A stretch of DNA of 64,000 nt from Cyclobacterium amurskyense (lineage in GTDB: Bacteria; Bacteroidota; Bacteroidia; Cytophagales; Cyclobacteriaceae): positions 2,701,001 through 2,765,000 of the forward strand of contig NZ_CP012040.1 of assembly GCF_001050135.1 (NCBI RefSeq), given 5' to 3'. Both the position numbers and the translations under genes were made by a program. Of this stretch, positions 26,722 through 35,448 are shown piece by piece; position 1 is the stretch's first letter; every line of letters begins with the position of its first letter. The notes below the pieces were generated by a model. That model was given only the letters and a program-made list of their open reading frames with translations. It ran no database searches and was not told where the DNA came from.

Positions 26722-27851
26722 AATCGAAACCAAAAAAGGTTATTCTTCTTGATATTTTTTTTCAATACCTGGCACAAACGGGTATTAAAACCTATACCGA
26801 GAATTTGCTTGACCAAGTAGAGGCTTACAATGGAGAGAACTATACTTTTGTCATCTACCCTTCGAGAGAAAAAATATTAAAGAATAATTTCTTCAAAGGA
26901 AAGACAGCTCGTTGGAAGAACTGGGTTTTTCAACTACAGTATTTTTCTCATAAACTCATTGTACTTCCAGTGCTTTCATTTTGGTACAAGGCTGATCTTG
27001 TCTTATCTCCTGACATTCTTTCTCCCATTTATTCACGCGGCAAAAGGGTATCTGTGATTCATGATGCTTTTTTCTGGGAATCACCCGAACATTACAATGC
27101 ACTGTGGAGGAAAATATACTTGTTCCTTTTGCAGAAAAGCATTGATTCGGGAGCAAATGTTTTGACGATTAGCCATTTTGCAAAAGGCCGTATTTCAAAG
27201 TATTTAAGAACCAGCAATCCTATAGAAGTAATTCCAACCGGTTTGGATTTAAAAGTAAAAGCCAAAACTGAAAAGCTGGTTTCACCTCTCTCTAATCCTT
27301 ACTTTATTCATGTTGGTGTGATGGAGAAAAGGAAAAACATTGTTAGGCTAATTGAAGCGTTCTCCATCTTTTTGAAAAAAGTTAAAAAGGATTATTCTTT
27401 GGTTTTAGTAGGGCAAAGAGGACCTAGGGAGGCCTTGGATGATTATGGAGCAATTCTGGAAGAAGTTAAGAAACACCAATTAGAGGGGGAGGTTGTCTTT
27501 ACTGGTTATTTGGATGAGGATGCCTTGACCTCCTATTATAATTCTGCAGAGGCTTATGTGTTCCCATCTACCAATGAGGGCTTTGGTTTACCTGTATTGG
27601 AGGCATTCTCTTATGGTTTGCCTGTGATCATAGGACCCCAGGGGGCTTTGCAGGAAGTTGGAGGAGATGCAGTATTGGTGAGTAAGAGCTTTGCTGCAGA
27701 GGATTTTTCTGAAGCCATGTTAAGGATTTCGAAGGAAGAGGAGACACGGCAACAATTAATAGCTTTAGGTTTTAAGCGACTTTCCCTGTTTACGGGGGAG
27801 AAGTTTTTCCTATCTTTGCTGGCATATTTTAATAGGAGTATTGATGGGTAG
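26718..27851 (+). CDS. Glycosyltransferase family 4
   Basis: GT-B glycosyltransferase (377 aa). N-terminal half: VILLDIFFQYLAQTGIKTYTENLL and VIHDAFFWESPEHY; C-terminal half: FIHVGVMEKRKNIVRLIEAF, VFTGYLDEDALTSYYNSAEAYVFPSTNEGFGLPVLEAFSYGLPVI, which contains the E-x7-E signature. It likely adds one sugar to the exopolysaccharide repeat unit. The start overlaps the polymerase stop by 4 bases and the end overlaps the acetyltransferase gene by 8 bases. Confidence 0.93.
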   Translation: MKSKPKKVILLDIFFQYLAQTGIKTYTENLLDQVEAYNGENYTFVIYPSREKILKNNFFKGKTARWKNWVFQLQYFSHKLIVLPVLSFWYKADLVLSPDILSPIYSRGKRVSVIHDAFFWESPEHYNALWRKIYLFLLQKSIDSGANVLTISHFAKGRISKYLRTSNPIEVIPTGLDLKVKAKTEKLVSPLSNPYFIHVGVMEKRKNIVRLIEAFSIFLKKVKKDYSLVLVGQRGPREALDDYGAILEEVKKHQLEGEVVFTGYLDEDALTSYYNSAEAYVFPSTNEGFGLPVLEAFSYGLPVIIGPQGALQEVGGDAVLVSKSFAAEDFSEAMLRISKEEETRQQLIALGFKRLSLFTGEKFFLSLLAYFNRSIDG

Positions 27852-28545
27852 TTTTCCAGGAAAATTTATTTCAGGGATTTCAGGTTTAGATTTTTCAGAC
27901 CGATTTGGGCAAGGATGGGACAGGCTTTCTACCCTGTCGGTATTGGCCCGTATGGGCTTGTGGTGGTTACGCGGAATATTTCTAAGACTGCAGTTAAAAT
28001 CCTCTAAAGGGATGCTTTTGATAGGAAAAGGAGTAACCATTCGGCAGGCGGCTTATTTCCAGGTTGGCAGTAACTTTGTCGCTCAGGATCACTGTGAAAT
28101 CAATTGTCTTTCCCAAAAAGGTATTGTATTCGGAGATAAAGTTACCGTAGGAAGTTATGCCATTATTCGCCCTACCAACTTATATGGGGGAGAGTTAGGT
28201 GTTGGATTAAAGGTAGGGAACAATTCAAGCATAGGGCCCTATGCATATATTGGCTGTTCCGGATTTATAGAGATAGGAGATAATGTAATGATGTCCCCTA
28301 GGGTAAGTATTTATGCTGAGAATCATATTTTTGATGACAGAGAAAGGCCAATGATAGATCAGGGTGTAAAGCGTTCTTTTGTTAAAATTGAGGATGATTG
28401 CTGGATTGCTTCCAATGCAGTGATTTTGTCAGGGGTTACCATCGGCAGAGGTTCTGTCGTGGCTGCAGGAAGTATAGTAACCAAGGATGTACCACCATAC
28501 AGTGTAGTGGGAGGAAATCCTGCCAAACTTATTAAGTCAAGGTGA
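27844..28545 (+). CDS. Left-handed beta-helix acyltransferase (sugar O-acetyltransferase-like)
   Basis: Predicted acyl-CoA-dependent acetyltransferase (233 aa) of the hexapeptide-repeat family. Repeats of the form [IV]GxxxxI run through residues about 60-225, with IGPYAYIGCSGFIEIGDNVMMSPRVSIYAENH holding the likely catalytic His, and the late VVAAGSIVTKDVPPYSVVGGNPAKLIKSR closing motif. It probably decorates the exopolysaccharide or its precursor. Start set at ATG 27844 rather than the TTG just before it. It closes the tight block beginning at 19578; 236 bases then separate it from the next GT4. Confidence 0.9.
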   Translation: MGSFPGKFISGISGLDFSDRFGQGWDRLSTLSVLARMGLWWLRGIFLRLQLKSSKGMLLIGKGVTIRQAAYFQVGSNFVAQDHCEINCLSQKGIVFGDKVTVGSYAIIRPTNLYGGELGVGLKVGNNSSIGPYAYIGCSGFIEIGDNVMMSPRVSIYAENHIFDDRERPMIDQGVKRSFVKIEDDCWIASNAVILSGVTIGRGSVVAAGSIVTKDVPPYSVVGGNPAKLIKSR

Positions 28546-28781
28546 AGTTAAAATAGTAAGTAGTTGGATTTTGGTTTTTGAGATTTCAAGAGAATCAAGT
28601 GTAGAAGAATAAAATTAAATTTTTTGCGCAAAAAAGTTGTCACAAGAAAAACAAAGGTTGGAAGATTAGGTATAGCCATTTGGTACTAATGGGATTACAT
28701 TATAGGAATATTTTGAGTTAATCCCGAAAGTAAATGATTAGCCTTTCTTGGTTTTACCTAACCAGAATCAGAAGTACATAA

Positions 28782-29945
28782 ATGAAAAGTAAATCGCAAG
28801 AAAAGAAGGTTATGATGCTGCATGGGTCATCTGATCTTTACGGAGCCAGCAAAATATTTTTATTAACAGCCGAGATCTTAAATAAAAATGGGATGTCCGT
28901 TATAGTGATTTTATCAGAGGAGGGCCCTCTTGCTGATGGGTTAATAGCACTAGGAATAAGAGTGGAATTTGTTAGATTGGGAATTATTAGGCGTAAGTAT
29001 TTTAACGTCAGTGGTTTATTTAACAGATTTAAGGTTACTTTTGATGCGTACAAAAGGCTGGCTACTTTAGCGGAAAAGGAAAATATAACACATGTTTATT
29101 CAAATACCGCAGCGGTTTGGGTAGGAGCTTTACTTTCTAAGGTAAAAGGATATCACCATATATGGCATCTTCATGAGATCATTGTACAGCCAAAACTCTT
29201 TGCCCTATGGATGGGAAAGATGGTTCAGTATAATGCAGACAAGGTAATAGTCGTTTCTGAAGCCGTAAAAACGCATTGGGGAAAATATGTGAGTGCAAAT
29301 AAACTGCATTTGGTTTATAATGGGATAGATTATAATCCTTACATTTGCAAATCTATAGGTTTGCGTGAAGAACTAAATATCCCAAAAGAGGCAATAGTAA
29401 TCGGTATGATAGGCCGAGTGAACAGTTGGAAGGGTCAAGAATACTTTTTAGAAATTTCGGAAGAATTAAATAAAAAGTTTTTAAATTTATATTTTCTTTT
29501 AGTAGGAGACGCATTTCCCGGTGAGGAGCACTTGTTTGAAGGGTTAGAACAAAGGATTTTGGAAAAAAAATTTAGAGATAGAATTTATAATTTAGGTTTT
29601 AGAAAAGATATATCCCATGTTTTAGCTACTATGGATATTTTTATTCTTCCATCCTTATTACCTGATCCATTCCCAACAGTAATATTAGAAGCGATGGCTG
29701 CAACAAAGCCGGTGGTAGCTACAGCCCAAGGGGGAGCCTTGGAAATGATAGAGCATGGAAAAACCGGATACCATATACCTTTGAATGAAGCGCCTGAGGC
29801 AGCGGCCATTATTGGTGAACTAATAAAAGACAAAAGCCAGATAAACAAATTGGGTAAAGAGGCTAAAAAAAGCGTTTTAGAAAATTTTTCTTTGCCTAAA
29901 TATGGACAGAAGATTTTGAATATTTTTTTCTTGAGTAGTAAATAG
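28782..29945 (+). CDS. Glycosyltransferase family 4
   Basis: GT-B glycosyltransferase (387 aa). Features: MLHGSSDLYGASKIFLLTAEIL at the N terminus, HLHEIIVQPKLF, IGMIGRVNSWKGQEYFLEI, and FILPSLLPDPFPTVILEAMAATKPVVATAQGGALEMI, the usual GT4 donor site. Codon usage is slightly more AT-rich than the genes before it. It is separated from the preceding gene by 236 bases without a clear promoter, and followed 7 bases later by another glycosyltransferase. Confidence 0.92.
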   Translation: MKSKSQEKKVMMLHGSSDLYGASKIFLLTAEILNKNGMSVIVILSEEGPLADGLIALGIRVEFVRLGIIRRKYFNVSGLFNRFKVTFDAYKRLATLAEKENITHVYSNTAAVWVGALLSKVKGYHHIWHLHEIIVQPKLFALWMGKMVQYNADKVIVVSEAVKTHWGKYVSANKLHLVYNGIDYNPYICKSIGLREELNIPKEAIVIGMIGRVNSWKGQEYFLEISEELNKKFLNLYFLLVGDAFPGEEHLFEGLEQRILEKKFRDRIYNLGFRKDISHVLATMDIFILPSLLPDPFPTVILEAMAATKPVVATAQGGALEMIEHGKTGYHIPLNEAPEAAAIIGELIKDKSQINKLGKEAKKSVLENFSLPKYGQKILNIFFLSSK

Positions 29946-29952
29946 ATACAGT

Positions 29953-31110
29953 ATGTCAAAAAACAACAAGCCGTTGCATGTTGCCATAGTAGGTACAAGG
30001 GGTTATCCTTATGTTTACGGGGGTTATGAAACTTTTGTAAAAGAAATGGGTGAGCGGTTGGTGCAGAGAGGAATAGAAGTTACAGTTTATTGTCATGCTC
30101 CATTGTTTGAAAAACAACCAAAAAAGGTTAATGGAATCAATCTGGTGTACATACCATGCGTTGAAACCAAGTCTTTGAGCCAGTTAACCAATTCCTTACT
30201 TTCAATGATTCATGTCTGTTTTTCAAAAGTAGACGTGGTTTTTGTAGTTAATAGTGCCAATGGACCTTTTGGTATACTCACCAAGTTATTCGGTAAGCCA
30301 TCTACTATCAATGTGGATGGATTAGAATGGTTGAGGCCAAAGTGGAAAGGATTAGGAGCTCGCTATTATTTATTTGCTTCGAGACTTGCTACTAAGCTAT
30401 ATGATCAATTGATCACCGATTCAGATGAAATGGAAAAAATTTATCTGGAAAAATTCAATGCACCTTCCAAGATGATAGCCTATGGGGCCAACCCGAAACT
30501 ATCCTCCGACAGTACATTGATTGAAGAGTGGAATCTTCAAAAAGAATCCTACTTTTTAATCGTTGGAAGACTTATCCCCGACAATAATGCCGATTTGATT
30601 GTTGAAGGTTTTGTTAAGTCAAAATCCAAAAGGAAATTGGTGATTGTAGGTGATGTCCCTTACCACGATAAGTTTGCCCAAAGAATGAAACAGGTGGACG
30701 ACAAAAGGTTGATTTTTACAGGTTATGTTAGAGATCAAGAGCAGTTGGCTTCCTTGTATCACAATTGTTACGCCTATTTTCATGGGCATGAATATGGCGG
30801 AACAAATCCAGCAATGTTGAAAGCCTTGGGCTTTGGTTGTGCGATTCTTGCCTTAAATACCCGATTTAACCAAGAAATGCTTCAAAAAGGCAAGTATGGT
30901 TGGTATTTTGAGAAAAATGTAGAATCAGTTGTGGATATTACAGATAGGGCGGAAAAATCGCCAGAGAAAATGGAGAAGCTAAGAGAACATTCAAGGGAAG
31001 GACTGACAGATAAGTACAATTGGGATGTTGTGACGGATGAATATGAAGCCTTATTTAAGACTTTATGTAAACGGAAGATTAAAGAAAACCTGGTTGAAAT
31101 TAATTATTAA
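29953..31110 (+). CDS. DUF1972-type glycosyltransferase, probable rhamnosyltransferase
   Basis: GT4 enzyme (385 aa) with the N-terminal DUF1972 domain: VAIVGTRGYPYVYGGYETFVKEMGERL, followed by NSANGPFGILTKLFGKPSTINVDGLEW. Characterised members such as streptococcal Cps2T/WchF are beta-1,4-rhamnosyltransferases acting on the second sugar of the repeat unit. The C-terminal half has FLIVGRLIPDNNADLIVEGF and HGHEYGGTNPAMLKALGFGCAIL. The sugar assignment is by family only; no dTDP-rhamnose synthesis genes are in the window. Double hairpins follow. Confidence 0.9.
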   Translation: MSKNNKPLHVAIVGTRGYPYVYGGYETFVKEMGERLVQRGIEVTVYCHAPLFEKQPKKVNGINLVYIPCVETKSLSQLTNSLLSMIHVCFSKVDVVFVVNSANGPFGILTKLFGKPSTINVDGLEWLRPKWKGLGARYYLFASRLATKLYDQLITDSDEMEKIYLEKFNAPSKMIAYGANPKLSSDSTLIEEWNLQKESYFLIVGRLIPDNNADLIVEGFVKSKSKRKLVIVGDVPYHDKFAQRMKQVDDKRLIFTGYVRDQEQLASLYHNCYAYFHGHEYGGTNPAMLKALGFGCAILALNTRFNQEMLQKGKYGWYFEKNVESVVDITDRAEKSPEKMEKLREHSREGLTDKYNWDVVTDEYEALFKTLCKRKIKENLVEINY

Positions 31111-31146
31111 AAAAGCATTTATTTAATATAACATTTAACCTGTTAT

Positions 31147-31213
31147 AACCTTAATAGGCTATTCAAGGCCTATTAGGGTTCAAATATTACCGGATTTATT
31201 CCGGTTTTTTTTT
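31147..31213 (+). terminator. Tandem hairpins, the second a Rho-independent terminator
   Basis: First hairpin: AACCTTAATAGGC (31147-31159) pairs with GCCTATTAGGGTT (31168-31180) with one G-T pair. Second: ACCGGA (31189-31194) and TCCGGT (31200-31205), then a run of T to 31213. Confidence 0.85.
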
Positions 31214-31228
31214 GTTCATTTATCGATA

Positions 31229-31263
31229 GGGGTGTTCTATAACCCCATTAGGGAGTAGTACCC
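31229..31263. promoter_or_regulatory. Two adjacent GC-rich dyads upstream of the EPS initiating transferase
   Basis: GGGGT-N8-ACCCC (31229-31246) and GGG-AGTAGTA-CCC (31251-31263) stand out in AT-rich surroundings 230 bases before the sugar transferase. They could be binding sites for a dimeric regulator or leader RNA structure. Function unproven. Confidence 0.35.
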
Positions 31264-31492
31264 GGAGGCTTGTGGGGCTCGGAAAAAGGTTGAAAAGAAA
31301 TTTATGAATAGTCTTGGCTAAAGTAGGCTAATCATAATTCAATAAATGGCTGGAATTACCCCAAAAAGTGGCCATTTTTGCAGTACTTTTGTGTTGAACT
31401 GTTCGATTTTAGTAATTTCGGTTTTATACCGTTTGAAAATAATAATTGGATGCTTTGATTTAATGTTAATGATTTTTAATTGAAACACTTTC

Positions 31493-32860
31493 ATGGCAAA
31501 ACGCTTTTATAAATATTTCCCCTCACTGTTTATTTCAGTGGAGCTTTTGGTGATGTTTATTGTACTTGGACTGTTGATAATTTTAAGTGCTCAAAGTGAT
31601 TCCTATTCTCAAAATTCCCTTTTGGATGTAGGTTTGTTCGGTTTGGTTTGGCTGGGAATTGTTTTGGTTAGAAAGGATTATAAGTTATCCCGAACTTCGG
31701 TGTATTGGGATACCCTCAAGCAATTTCTGGTCTCTTATGTTTGGGCAATTTTAATATTTTTTATCCTGAGAGAACATTTGTCCTCATTTTACACCTTTAC
31801 TTTAAATTTTTATTTGTTTCCAGCAGCACTCTCAATGCTAATGTTTTTTAGGATAGGAGTTCATATGGCCTTGCGAAGGTATAGAATGAGCGGAAGGAAT
31901 TATCGCAAAGCTGTGATTTTAGGTAAAGATGAATGGGGTAGCCAACTGGCCCGAACCTTGGAGAAAAACAAAGCTTTTGGCATCAAATTCTTGGGCTTTT
32001 TTGATGATGAGGTTAAGGGAGAAAATGTACTTGGAAACTTTGATCGTTTTTTTAGTTTGTATGGAATAGGGTCTTTGGATTTGGTTTACCTTAGTCAAAA
32101 GATGCCGAGTAAGTTAATCCAGCAAATAGTTGATTTTGCTGATGAAAACCATTTTAAGGTAAAAATCATACCAGGGCCAGCATTACAATGGAATAAAAAA
32201 ATGAGCTTTAGCAACTATGGTTCTTTTGTAGTTGTAAACTTAAATGAAATCCCTTTGGATAGGTTGGGCAATCAATTTTTCAAACGCTTCTTTGATGTTT
32301 TGTTTTCGATAGTTGTGATCTTATTTGTCTTTAGTTGGTTGATGCCTATTATTGCCCTATTGATCAAGCTTGAATCCAAGGGGCCGGTTTTTTTCTATCA
32401 AAAAAGGACGGGAGTAAACAATAAGGTTTTTACTTGTATCAAATTCAGGACAATGAAAGAAAACCCTTGGTCAGACACCTTACAAGCTTCTAAAAATGAC
32501 CCAAGAGTAACCAAAGTGGGGAAATTGTTGAGGCGATTCTCCTTGGATGAACTGCCTCAATTTATCAATGTCCTTAAAAATGAAATGTCTGTAGTAGGCC
32601 CAAGACCACACACTGTTCCTATGAATGAAGTTTTTGAGAAACGATTGGAAAAATACAATAATAGACATTGTATAAAACCAGGGATTACTGGTCTGGCACA
32701 AGTGTTAGGCTATCGCGGAGAGATCTCTAGCCATTGGCAAATAAGGTCAAGAGTTAAGCTAGATTATTTTTATGTCCGTAACTGGTCTTTTTTCCTTGAC
32801 ATTAAGATTGTCATAAAAACCATGAATCAAATGCTAAGCTCAGGAGAAGGTGTCTATTAA
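31493..32860 (+). CDS. Polyprenyl glycosylphosphotransferase (EPS-initiating, WcaJ-like)
   Basis: Membrane enzyme (455 aa) that starts repeat-unit assembly by transferring a sugar-1-phosphate to undecaprenyl phosphate. Four N-terminal helices (about 12-125) precede a Rossmann-like CoA-binding region (KAVILGKDEWGSQLARTL), a fifth hydrophobic segment (FDVLFSIVVILFVFSWLMPIIALL), and the catalytic C domain with KFRTM, LRRFSLDELPQFINVLKNEMSVVGPRP and KPGITGLAQV. It is separated from the glycosyltransferases by a terminator and a 380-base leader, so it may be regulated on its own. Confidence 0.94.
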   Translation: MAKRFYKYFPSLFISVELLVMFIVLGLLIILSAQSDSYSQNSLLDVGLFGLVWLGIVLVRKDYKLSRTSVYWDTLKQFLVSYVWAILIFFILREHLSSFYTFTLNFYLFPAALSMLMFFRIGVHMALRRYRMSGRNYRKAVILGKDEWGSQLARTLEKNKAFGIKFLGFFDDEVKGENVLGNFDRFFSLYGIGSLDLVYLSQKMPSKLIQQIVDFADENHFKVKIIPGPALQWNKKMSFSNYGSFVVVNLNEIPLDRLGNQFFKRFFDVLFSIVVILFVFSWLMPIIALLIKLESKGPVFFYQKRTGVNNKVFTCIKFRTMKENPWSDTLQASKNDPRVTKVGKLLRRFSLDELPQFINVLKNEMSVVGPRPHTVPMNEVFEKRLEKYNNRHCIKPGITGLAQVLGYRGEISSHWQIRSRVKLDYFYVRNWSFFLDIKIVIKTMNQMLSSGEGVY

Positions 32861-33002
32861 GAGGGGGTTAGAATTGAAGTCTAGGAACAATGCCTCTTTT
32901 TTTACCTTTTCCATGAGGTGTATGGGTTAGGGCAAGGATGGCTTCATTTTTTAATTGGGTTAATTAACTGAATCCGCCAATAATTCTGCTTGGTTCCACT
33001 CC

Positions 33003-33044
33003 ATAGACAAAAGCCCTTCTATCAGATGAAGGGCTTTTGTCTAT
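33003..33044. terminator. Long perfect hairpin, probable bidirectional terminator
   Basis: ATAGACAAAAGCCCTTC and its exact reverse complement form a 17-bp stem around an 8-base loop, between convergent genes. The AAAA and TTTT inside the arms would act as tails in either direction. Confidence 0.7.
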
Positions 33045-33074
33045 TTCGGGTTTAGGGATTTTTGTAAGGTTTAA

Positions 33075-33279
33075 CCAATATGCAATAGACATTCTATTAC
33101 GTGCTGAAATCGCTTTAAAATCAGCCACTTCGTTGCTGTTTTCAATTTCACCATAGCGGTGCTATGCTAAAATCTCCAAACAGTCTGATTTTCTTGCGAT
33201 TGCAACACTTCCCGTAAACACGGGACAGGCTTCACCCCTGACATTGTCAGGACGGAGAAATCCTATTACATAATCAGGG
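33075..33279 (+). repeat. MITE-like repeat, copy 1
   Basis: A 205-bp element nearly identical to those at 44154 and 55936. It is flanked by TTTAA on both sides (33070-33074 and 33280-33284), as a 5-bp target duplication would be. The ends are imperfect inverted repeats (CCnnnAATATGCAATAGAC against CCCTGATTATGTAATAGGA). The left end lacks about three bases present in the other copies. Inside are short perfect hairpins: AATAG-CTATT, CATAGC-GCTATG, CCCGT-ACGGG and CCTGAC-GTCAGG. No coding frame. Confidence 0.85.
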
Positions 33280-33291
33280 TTTAATTTTTTA

Positions 33292-34203
33292 TCAGATTCT
33301 GAATAGCGCTTCTAGAAAACCCATGTTCTCTCCTTTCTCTTTCATTACCAGCATAGGGATGTCATGGTTGCTGTTTACTAGTTTTTCGGCAACGCTTCCC
33401 AGTAATACCGCTGCAGACCTAGATCTTCCTCTACTTCCTACTATCAATAAATCTGTTTTAATAGAGTGGGCAAAGTCCATAATATTATCGGCCTCATCTT
33501 TTTTATCATGAAGGATAAATGTGCACAATAAGTCCGGGAGATCATTTTCTTCCAAGAAGGCTTTAAAATCTTTTTTAGCATTCTCCAGCATAATGGTAGC
33601 AAACTCCTCGAAGGTTTTACCCGTTTTGCTATAGCCACTAGGTACTGTATACATGTGGCAGCATTGTAAGGTAGCATTGGTTTTTTTACTTATTTCTAAG
33701 GCTAATAAAATGCTGACTTTTGAATGCTTTGAGAAGTCTATAGGGAGCAGAATATTGTTTATCTGCCCTGTTGGTGGAGTCTCTGGAAGTAAGAGTACTG
33801 GTCTTGGGTATTTTTGGGACAAGTTTTTAACCAAGGAGTCAGAAGGGGTTTTTCCCTTTTTTCTACCCATAATTAAAAGGTCTGTCTCTTTGATGTTGCA
33901 CCAGCGAAGCATGCTTTCTTGGGGATTCCCTTCTTTTACGATGATTTCAAAATCGAAATCTAATTCAGGCTTGGTTTTTTCAATTTCATATTGAATTTGG
34001 CTTTCAATGGTTTCATCTAACGGCGCTAATAAATCCGGATAAGCAGATGTTACCTCATTGGGTAGTATTAAACTCTTCGAAAAATGAATAAAATATACTT
34101 TTTCTATATCCAAAATAGGGACAAATATCTTTATGTTAGAGATCAATATCTCATCTAAATGAGATAAGTCTAACCCTACCATGACTTTCTTGAATTGCTT
34201 CAT
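33292..34203 (-). CDS. Universal stress protein with two Usp domains
   Basis: Tandem UspA-domain protein (303 aa), cytoplasmic. Domain 1 (about 5-140) begins KQFKKVMVGLDLSHLDEIL; domain 2 (about 148-290) begins NNILLPIDFSKHSKVSILLALEI. The second domain has the ATP-binding pattern G-x2-G-x9-G-S (GSRGRSRSAAVLLGS), while in the first the equivalent stretch (GRKKGKTPSDSLVKNLS) is degenerate, so perhaps only one site binds nucleotide. Such proteins respond to stress or energy state. Its downstream side carries repeat copy 1. Confidence 0.92.
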   Translation of the reverse strand: MKQFKKVMVGLDLSHLDEILISNIKIFVPILDIEKVYFIHFSKSLILPNEVTSAYPDLLAPLDETIESQIQYEIEKTKPELDFDFEIIVKEGNPQESMLRWCNIKETDLLIMGRKKGKTPSDSLVKNLSQKYPRPVLLLPETPPTGQINNILLPIDFSKHSKVSILLALEISKKTNATLQCCHMYTVPSGYSKTGKTFEEFATIMLENAKKDFKAFLEENDLPDLLCTFILHDKKDEADNIMDFAHSIKTDLLIVGSRGRSRSAAVLLGSVAEKLVNSNHDIPMLVMKEKGENMGFLEALFRI

Positions 34204-34368
34204 TGATCTTACCTTTAAATCAGTTTTGCGTTTGAATTGTGAATATGGTAAAATTTTATGAATTTAACTTTTTGATAGCTTCTTTGAAAGAAGTTTTTAT
34301 TCAAATACTAAAAATAATGCCAAATTGACTGATTCACTAAGATCAAATCATTTAGCTAAATTATTGTC

Positions 34369-34920
34369 ATGCCAAAAGTAATGGGGAAATATTTCCTTGC
34401 CATTGTACCCGATGAACCAATAAAGGGAGCGATTACAAGTTTGAAGGAGGGTTTACAAGCATCTTTTGGAATCAAGTACGCCCTTAAGTCGCCTCCGCAT
34501 ATTACATTGAAGATGCCATTTGTCCACAATGAAAATAAGGAAAAAGAGCTTCTGCAAACATTAGGGAGGTTTTTTCTAAAGGAGAAAAGTTTTTCTTTGT
34601 CGCTGGGAGGGATAGGGGCATTTGGGAATAGGGTAGTCTTTATGAAGGTAAAGTATCCTCCTGAACTTAAGCATTGTCAAGAGCGCCTTAGGGATTTTAC
34701 AAAAACTGTCCTAAAAAAGAACATTGAGTTAAGTGATGCCAATTATCATCCACATATGACATTGGCTTTCAGAGATTTTAAAAAGGATCAATTTGAGCCT
34801 GTGATAGAGTACTTGAAAATGAATAATATAAGGTACCAGTTCATGGTTAGTCAGGTGGCTTTGTTAAAGAAGGTTGATGGGTATTGGGTAGTTTTAGAGT
34901 ACATTAAGTTGTCCTCCTGA
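34369..34920 (+). CDS. 2H phosphoesterase (2'-5' RNA ligase/LigT family)
   Basis: Small cytoplasmic enzyme (183 aa) of the two-histidine phosphoesterase superfamily, whose members hydrolyse or form 2'-5' or 2',3'-cyclic phosphodiester bonds in RNA. The two signature H-x-T/S-x motifs are HITLKM (about residue 44) and HMTLAF (about residue 127). Length is typical. It diverges from the universal stress gene. A second ATG four codons in (34381) is an alternative start. Natural substrate unknown. Confidence 0.88.
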   Translation: MPKVMGKYFLAIVPDEPIKGAITSLKEGLQASFGIKYALKSPPHITLKMPFVHNENKEKELLQTLGRFFLKEKSFSLSLGGIGAFGNRVVFMKVKYPPELKHCQERLRDFTKTVLKKNIELSDANYHPHMTLAFRDFKKDQFEPVIEYLKMNNIRYQFMVSQVALLKKVDGYWVVLEYIKLSS

Positions 34921-35448
34921 GCATTAATAATTGAGGATGAGGGAGCTTGCATTAGGTAAGGGAGCGTTCCCATTTATTACTTATCGAATTATTTTCAAAT
35001 TTTTTTAAAAATAATAAAATTCTGTATTTGGGTTGATTACTTCTATATAATACTGAAAAAAGATTTTACATTTTTTTATCGATATACAATTTCATAGAAT
35101 ATGTTTTATTAAAAATAAAATAACCATATAATATTTCGTTAAATATTATAATTTAGAATGATAATTAATTTACATGAACGGGGAAAATAATGTTTTAATA
35201 AAAAATATTATATTTGTACATTTTAAAATTATAAAAAAATAGAATATTAACTGAATAGTAACAAGTAAATAATATTATTCAATTATTTTTTTCAGATTCA
35301 AAAAAGTAAATTTTTATTTCGTCTAATTCCACAAAATATTTTGGTTTTAATATTGCATTATCAGTTATATATCATTTTGTTTTTATAAATAAATTGATGG
35401 ATTTTTGCATTATAAACATTGTTAAAAAACCTTAATCTATTATTAACT
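34921..35448. other. Very AT-rich region upstream of the first susC
   Basis: About 530 bases, extremely AT-rich, with no convincing gene. TATATTTG at 35209-35216 matches the TAnnTTTG -7 element but lacks a good -33 partner and would leave a 230-base leader. A long untranslated leader or a regulator-binding region for the SusC/SusD operon is likely here. Confidence 0.45.

Larger units (their letters stand above)
31111..31492. other. Long leader/intergenic region before the initiating sugar transferase
   Basis: From left to right: a 13-bp hairpin (31147-31180), a terminator hairpin with T-tract (31189-31213), then two GC-rich dyads at 31229-31263, unusually GC-rich for this genome. A TACTTTTG at 31384-31391 fits the TAnnTTTG -7 element, but no clear -33 partner is seen. 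No open frame of note. Confidence 0.5.
32861..33291. other. Convergent intergenic region with terminator and repeat copy 1
   Basis: Contains a perfect 17-bp hairpin (33003-33044) and the 205-bp MITE-like element (33075-33279). A weak long-loop pairing AAGAGG / CCTCTT followed by T residues begins at the sugar transferase stop. Nothing else is recognised. Confidence 0.6.

Noticed and set aside
28620..28635. Perfect palindrome T6-GCGC-A6 between two EPS genes
   Set aside because: Single copy, no loop to make an efficient hairpin, no gene end close by; could be chance in AT-rich DNA.
29585..29998. 137-codon open frame on the minus strand
   Set aside because: It lies opposite two well-supported glycosyltransferase genes and has no recognisable domain; its Lys/Ile-rich composition is what antisense reading gives.
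31300..31400. Possible sigma-54 sites (TTGGCTAAAGTAGGC, GTGGCCATTTTTGCA) before the sugar transferase
   Set aside because: Distance between the GG and GC pairs is 8-9 bases, not the 10 needed.
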